DNA of 64,000 bases, from contig JAFWYN010000005.1 of the NCBI GenBank assembly GCA_017522685.1, forward strand, positions 310,001 through 374,000. The letters are read 5' to 3'. Position numbers and translations under genes: made by a program. The stretch comes from Lachnospiraceae bacterium (GTDB lineage: Bacteria > Bacillota_A > Clostridia > Lachnospirales > Lachnospiraceae). The stretch's first letter is position 1. The number at the start of each line of letters is the position of its first letter. Positions 60,240 through 64,000 of the stretch are shown in pieces. A model generated the notes under the pieces. The model made no database searches and was not told the origin of the DNA. It saw only the letters and a list, made by a program, of their open reading frames with translations.

Positions 60240-62279
60240 ATGAGAAAGAGATTATCAGTGTTAATATTAGCTGCTTTACTATTGGTGCTTAGTGCCTGTG
60301 GTAGTGCAGATACGAAGAAGACCGGGGAGGAAGGAACTATTTCCACAGAAGAGTCTCAGGACGAGGAGACGGCATCCGTGGAGTCTAAGGCGGAAGAAAA
60401 AACAGACGCGGAAGCAGATGCTACAGAGCAGACAAAAGTTAATCAGGAATCAAAGGCAGAGGATACATCTGAGGATGCCGACACAGACTATGTACAACTT
60501 ATGTTTGACTGGGCGGATGAAACAAAGGATTTCCGGGTGGATTTGAATGAAGACGGCAAAGAGGAATCCATTGAATTAGCAATAGATGACGCATACCAAT
60601 ATAGCGTATCCGTAAATGACCGGAAATATGTTTTAGAGAAATATGCAACCTATTTCAGCAAAGCATTTCTGGTGAAAAAGGACGGAAACTATTATATATA
60701 CATGCAGCTTAAGTGGAATGCATTTCCGCTTGTTCGAGACATTGAGGTATTTCAGATAAAAAAGGGTTTGGTCTATTATGTGGGTTCCTTTAATGGTCAG
60801 TTAATGGAATTTGAAACCCCTGATAGCTTTATCGTCCGAAGATTTACGGAAGAAGGCTTGTTGGAAGCGGAATGTAATGTTGGTTATGACGGAATGCCGG
60901 TTATGATTAATGAAAGATATGAGCAGATACCGGACAAAGAGGATATCACCCCGGAAGATTTGTTTGGAGAGTCTATGGAGGAGGCTTATCAGGAGAAATA
61001 CAGTCAGCTTTTGCCCTATGTATCGGATGATGAATATGTGTGCGAACTAACAGGGGAGATTCTTCAATGTAATGTGAACCGGCAAAAGATAACAAATCAG
61101 TGGATCAACCTGGGTGAAGTAGAATTCGCGGTGGAAAGTGCAGCAGAGCAGTTTCACCATGGTAATCTACAGATGTCGGCTGAGACATTGGAGCAGAATA
61201 TAAAGCAGGCCCTCGGAAAAGAAGTGGGCGAGGATTTTGTGCTGCACCATTACTGGCGGGATCTTTATGATGATACCTATCGGTATACCATTTTAGAAAT
61301 TAAGAAAAATAAGGCGTTAGGGAATGGTAAGGAAACCGTGGAATACGGAGATACCATCCGTGCGATTTGTTACAAAGCAGAGGATATAGAGTATCATTCA
61401 GAGTTTGTGGGTTCCTTTTTGTTGCAGGTGGATAATGGTGTTGCAGAGTTTTTAGAAAGTGATTACTCATTTAGTGATCAATTGATTGAGAAAATGGAGA
61501 AGAAGGCTCTGAAGCTGCCTATGAGAAGTGGAGATTCTAACATTGCTCCCGGGACAGGGTTTGACGTATATGATGAGGAATATGTTTACGTAGTTAGTGT
61601 TACGGCAGTTGTATATGGAGAAACCAAGCCCGAATCTACCATCCCCGAGGGCTGGAGCTACCAGTTTGCCGCACCGAAAATAGGAAGCTTCAAGGATTAT
61701 ACAGAGGATAGTCCTGCCTGCCCTGTGGATATGGAGGGTGGTGTGTATTTCGGATTTGAAGATCAACTGGCTGACGGCTGCTCCACTTGGTGTGCCTGTA
61801 ATGATTACTATTGTAAAGTAACAGCATCTTCTTCGTTGGCTCCACAGGGCACACAAACCTATGGTGCAGAAAATCTGAAATCTGCAAATCGTATGAATGC
61901 CTGGGCAGAAGGAGTTCCGGGAGATGGTATTGGAGAAACTATTGAAATCCGGGAAATGTATTTTGGTGGGGGAGATCCTATATTCCGTTATAATGAAGTA
62001 TGCATTGTAAACGGTTATGCTAAGGATGAAACCACTTGGCTGGAAAATAACCGTGTGAAGAGCATGAAGCTGTACTTTATGGATGAATATATGGGTACCA
62101 TCACACTGGAGGATACTATGCTGCCTCAGTATGTTGATTTGTCCCCGGTAGCTATGAAAGTGGGGAATGGCTGTGAAGCAAAGTTCCGCTTTGAAATCGC
62201 GGATGTGTATAAGGGTACGAAATATGATGACACCTGTATTTCCGGAATTGTGGTGGAATTTGAAGGCAGATCACATTAA
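60240..62279 (+). CDS. Lipoprotein with C-terminal NADase-type glycan-binding domain
   Basis: 679 residues, ATG 60240 after GGGGGGGCAG. Lipobox 'LVLSACGS' (Cys 20), then a Glu/Thr/Lys-rich linker to about 80. Residues 85-230 ('VDLNEDGKEESIELAIDDAY', 'AFLVKKDGNYYIYMQLKW') form an FG-GAP-like module, and a second region follows to about 480. The C-terminal 150 residues, 'NLKSANRMNAWAEGVPGDGI' then 'CIVNGYAKDETTWLENNRVK', match the NADase-type glycan-binding domain. It should sit on the outer face and bind sugars. A broken paralogue follows. Confidence 0.85.
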   Translation: MRKRLSVLILAALLLVLSACGSADTKKTGEEGTISTEESQDEETASVESKAEEKTDAEADATEQTKVNQESKAEDTSEDADTDYVQLMFDWADETKDFRVDLNEDGKEESIELAIDDAYQYSVSVNDRKYVLEKYATYFSKAFLVKKDGNYYIYMQLKWNAFPLVRDIEVFQIKKGLVYYVGSFNGQLMEFETPDSFIVRRFTEEGLLEAECNVGYDGMPVMINERYEQIPDKEDITPEDLFGESMEEAYQEKYSQLLPYVSDDEYVCELTGEILQCNVNRQKITNQWINLGEVEFAVESAAEQFHHGNLQMSAETLEQNIKQALGKEVGEDFVLHHYWRDLYDDTYRYTILEIKKNKALGNGKETVEYGDTIRAICYKAEDIEYHSEFVGSFLLQVDNGVAEFLESDYSFSDQLIEKMEKKALKLPMRSGDSNIAPGTGFDVYDEEYVYVVSVTAVVYGETKPESTIPEGWSYQFAAPKIGSFKDYTEDSPACPVDMEGGVYFGFEDQLADGCSTWCACNDYYCKVTASSSLAPQGTQTYGAENLKSANRMNAWAEGVPGDGIGETIEIREMYFGGGDPIFRYNEVCIVNGYAKDETTWLENNRVKSMKLYFMDEYMGTITLEDTMLPQYVDLSPVAMKVGNGCEAKFRFEIADVYKGTKYDDTCISGIVVEFEGRSH

Positions 62280-62387
62280 GTGAAACCTGGGTCCTGTCTG
62301 AAGTGTATTATTATATATAGGCACTTCTGAATAGACATGTACCATTGAATTATGCTATATTTTGAATGATAAAGATACTTATAGAGG

Positions 62388-64000
62388 GTGGAGAATATTA
62401 GAAAACGATTACTAGCACTATTATTAACCGGCGTACTGCTGGGACTGAGTGCCTGCGGAAACGCGGATACGGAAGAAAGTAAGGAAGCGGGAAAGATAGC
62501 TACAGAAGAGTCAAAAGAGGCGACGGTTTCCACTCAGGAGACGGAGGCTTCTTTGGAGGCAAGCATAGGTACGGAGGAATCCGGGGAGGAGATGGCTTCA
62601 ACAGAGGAGGAATCCGGTCAGGAGGAATCCAGCGAGGTCACAGAGTCGGACGCTACGGTAGAACAGGAACCGATGGAAGAGATTGAGCCATCAGAAAGCA
62701 CTAGGGAGCCTTCCAATGCACCTTTGTCGGTAAGGATTATTAGTGAGGATAATCGCGATTATGTAAAAATACATACGCCAACCTGTACTTATGATACGGT
62801 TTTCCTTCTCGGAGATGATTATCCGGCATTGGCTAAAGAACTGGAGCGGTTTAATCAGGAGCAGGCTGCGGATGCCTTGAAACAGATTGAATGGATGGAT
62901 AAGTCAGAGGGATATGAATACAGTAACGAATTACTTTTTACCCGAGCTGATAAGCGGGCGTTTTCCGTATTAATGGAGAAGGTTGTTTATCAGGACGAAA
63001 AAGAGGAAAGCGGTTATTTTGATGGCGTTAATTGGAATACCCAAAACGGAGAGAAGTTGGTTTTAGCTGATGTTATTAAGGGTGGAAACGATTTGGAGGC
63101 CCTTTTGATAGAGGAACTGCAAAAGAATCCTGCATTTTCGGGTTATGATATCCAAACGATAGCAGAGAGAATACAGGAAGTTCTTGAAGCAACAGATGCC
63201 GTAGAAGTGAAAAATGTTGCATGGACTTTGGGTTATAAGGGGATTACCTTTTATGTATGGGGAGAGGATATCGGTGTGCCATCAAATCTTCCGTTACAGT
63301 TTTCTGTTCTCTATGAGGAACACCCGGATATCTTTGAAGAGTATTTTTTTCAGGATGTACAGGAACTGACTTTTGAGGAACCCGAGGGAGATTATGTGCT
63401 GTTTTAACAGATTTTAAAGAACCCAAAAGTTTATTCGTAGTAGATTTGTACGGAGACGGAAAGGAAGACTATATTACTTTTACAATGCACCGTTATGAGA
63501 AATTTGCCATGGCAGTAAATGATAATCCTTATACTGTGTTGAACATGCAGTTATATTTATTTGATAGTGCATATCTGGTGAAGAAGGATGGAAAGTAATA
63601 TTTGTATTTACAGTTAAGATTTGATGTCGCTGACATTATGAATATAGAGGTATTAGAGCTGACGGACAATACTTTGAAATATGTAGGAAGCCATAACGGC
63701 GGATTGAGTGATTTTACAGACCCGGATTGCTTTGAAATATATCATTATGAGTGGCTATATAATAGTAGTTGGGTAAGCGGTGAGTTCCATGTGGGAAGTG
63801 ACGGAATGCCGGTGCTCAATGATTACTATACCATTGGTGAAAGCGAAAGGTATGATTATGCATCCCTTTTGGAGATTACGGCAGAATTAGTGGACGAGCA
63901 GGGTAATCTGCTGGGAGAAACCTATACCTTCCCGGTAGGAACGGAGTTTTGGTTCATTCGAACGGACTGTGAGACATATGTGGATGCCAGAACCGGGGAT
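62388..64000 (+). pseudogene. Broken lipoprotein paralogue (frameshift and stop), running off the right edge
   Basis: The N-terminus 'NIRKRLLALLLTGVLLGLSA' with lipobox CGN and an acidic linker mirrors the previous gene, but the codon aligned with its ATG is ATT (62397); GTG 62388 is the only nearby start. A DUF3298-like part follows ('LVLADVIKGGNDLEALLIEE'). The frame stops at 63405 (GATTATGTGCTGTTTTAA), and the paralogous sequence resumes one frame over ('SLFVVDLYGDGKEDYITF'). A TAA at 63596 replaces the tyrosine codon after 'LVKKDGK'. The frame then stays open to the window end ('LYLQLRFDVADIMNIEVLEL'). Two lesions make a functional full-length product unlikely unless the assembly is in error. 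Confidence 0.75.

Noticed and set aside
63398..63410. Programmed frameshift at TTTT in the lipoprotein paralogue
   Set aside because: No canonical slippery heptamer or downstream structure was seen, and a second in-frame stop follows at 63596, so decay or sequence error is simpler.

Overview
The window looks like chromosomal DNA from a member of the Bacillota, class Clostridia, most likely a gut or rumen Lachnospiraceae. This is inferred from moderate GC, strong AGGAGG-type ribosome binding sites, frequent TTG starts, two T-box leaders, a single-chain class II GlyRS, a LytTR/DUF3021 unit, an FprA flavoprotein, lipoproteins with an NADase-type glycan-binding domain, and a membrane-anchored CBM2-GH5 cellulase. 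No rRNA, tRNA, CRISPR array, phage module or recognisable transposase was seen.

Layout. 0-4 kb: a partial divergent gene, a secreted GLUG-like protein, an MgtC family protein, a CE1-type esterase and a DUF1349 protein. 4-6.5 kb: an XRE/TPR regulator, a repeat-rich gap and a histidine phosphatase. 6.6-13.2 kb: two tandem SF2 helicase paralogues (the second with degenerate motifs), a two-TM protein and an acyltransferase-3 membrane protein. 13.2-17.6 kb: an ECF sigma factor fused to an extracytoplasmic WG-repeat region, then a response regulator and a histidine kinase. 17.6-18.3 kb: a RelE/RelB-type toxin-antitoxin pair. 18.5-21.7 kb: an FtsX/MacB-type ABC transporter. 21.8-24.7 kb: a GH13 amylase and a DUF402-HAD fusion. 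24.7-26.4 kb: a glycine T-box (specifier GGC) and glyS. 26.4-29.8 kb: a minus-strand glycolipid-type cluster of two GT8 and two PlsC-like modules, one pair fused. 30-35 kb: small stress proteins, GH5, a helical protein of unknown function and a C39-like peptidase. 35-45 kb: an accessory stretch with GNATs, a SUFU domain, an AAC(3)-like protein, an AAA/DUF4143 ATPase inside a possible insertion, lipoprotein, LD-carboxypeptidase and ankyrin genes. 45-54.8 kb: FprA, LytTR unit, CinA, TatD, a 12-residue-repeat membrane protein, an MBL hydrolase, a CcdA/TlpA redox pair, uracil permease and upp. 55-60 kb: two related methyltransferases. One lies behind a glutamate-5-kinase-like gene under a T-box whose specifier reads CCC (proline). 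The other sits behind a leader-peptide attenuator. 60-64 kb: two lipoprotein paralogues, the second broken by a frameshift and a stop.

The most unusual signal is not a gene. Three intergenic gaps (5367-5534, 16154-16322, 58211-58379) carry six short GTATC/GATAC-type boxes each, with nearly invariant spacing (about 29, 21, 28, 50, 33) and little similarity between boxes. A fourth gap (35807-36053) has eight TTGGACATAT/ATATCCAA boxes with an exact 133-base period and a closely related spacing rule. A fifth (39770-39876) has four TGCGCATAATC-type boxes at about 30-base intervals, directly upstream of the DUF4143 ATPase. They look like related spaced-box arrays with array-specific box sequences. 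I know of no described element that matches.
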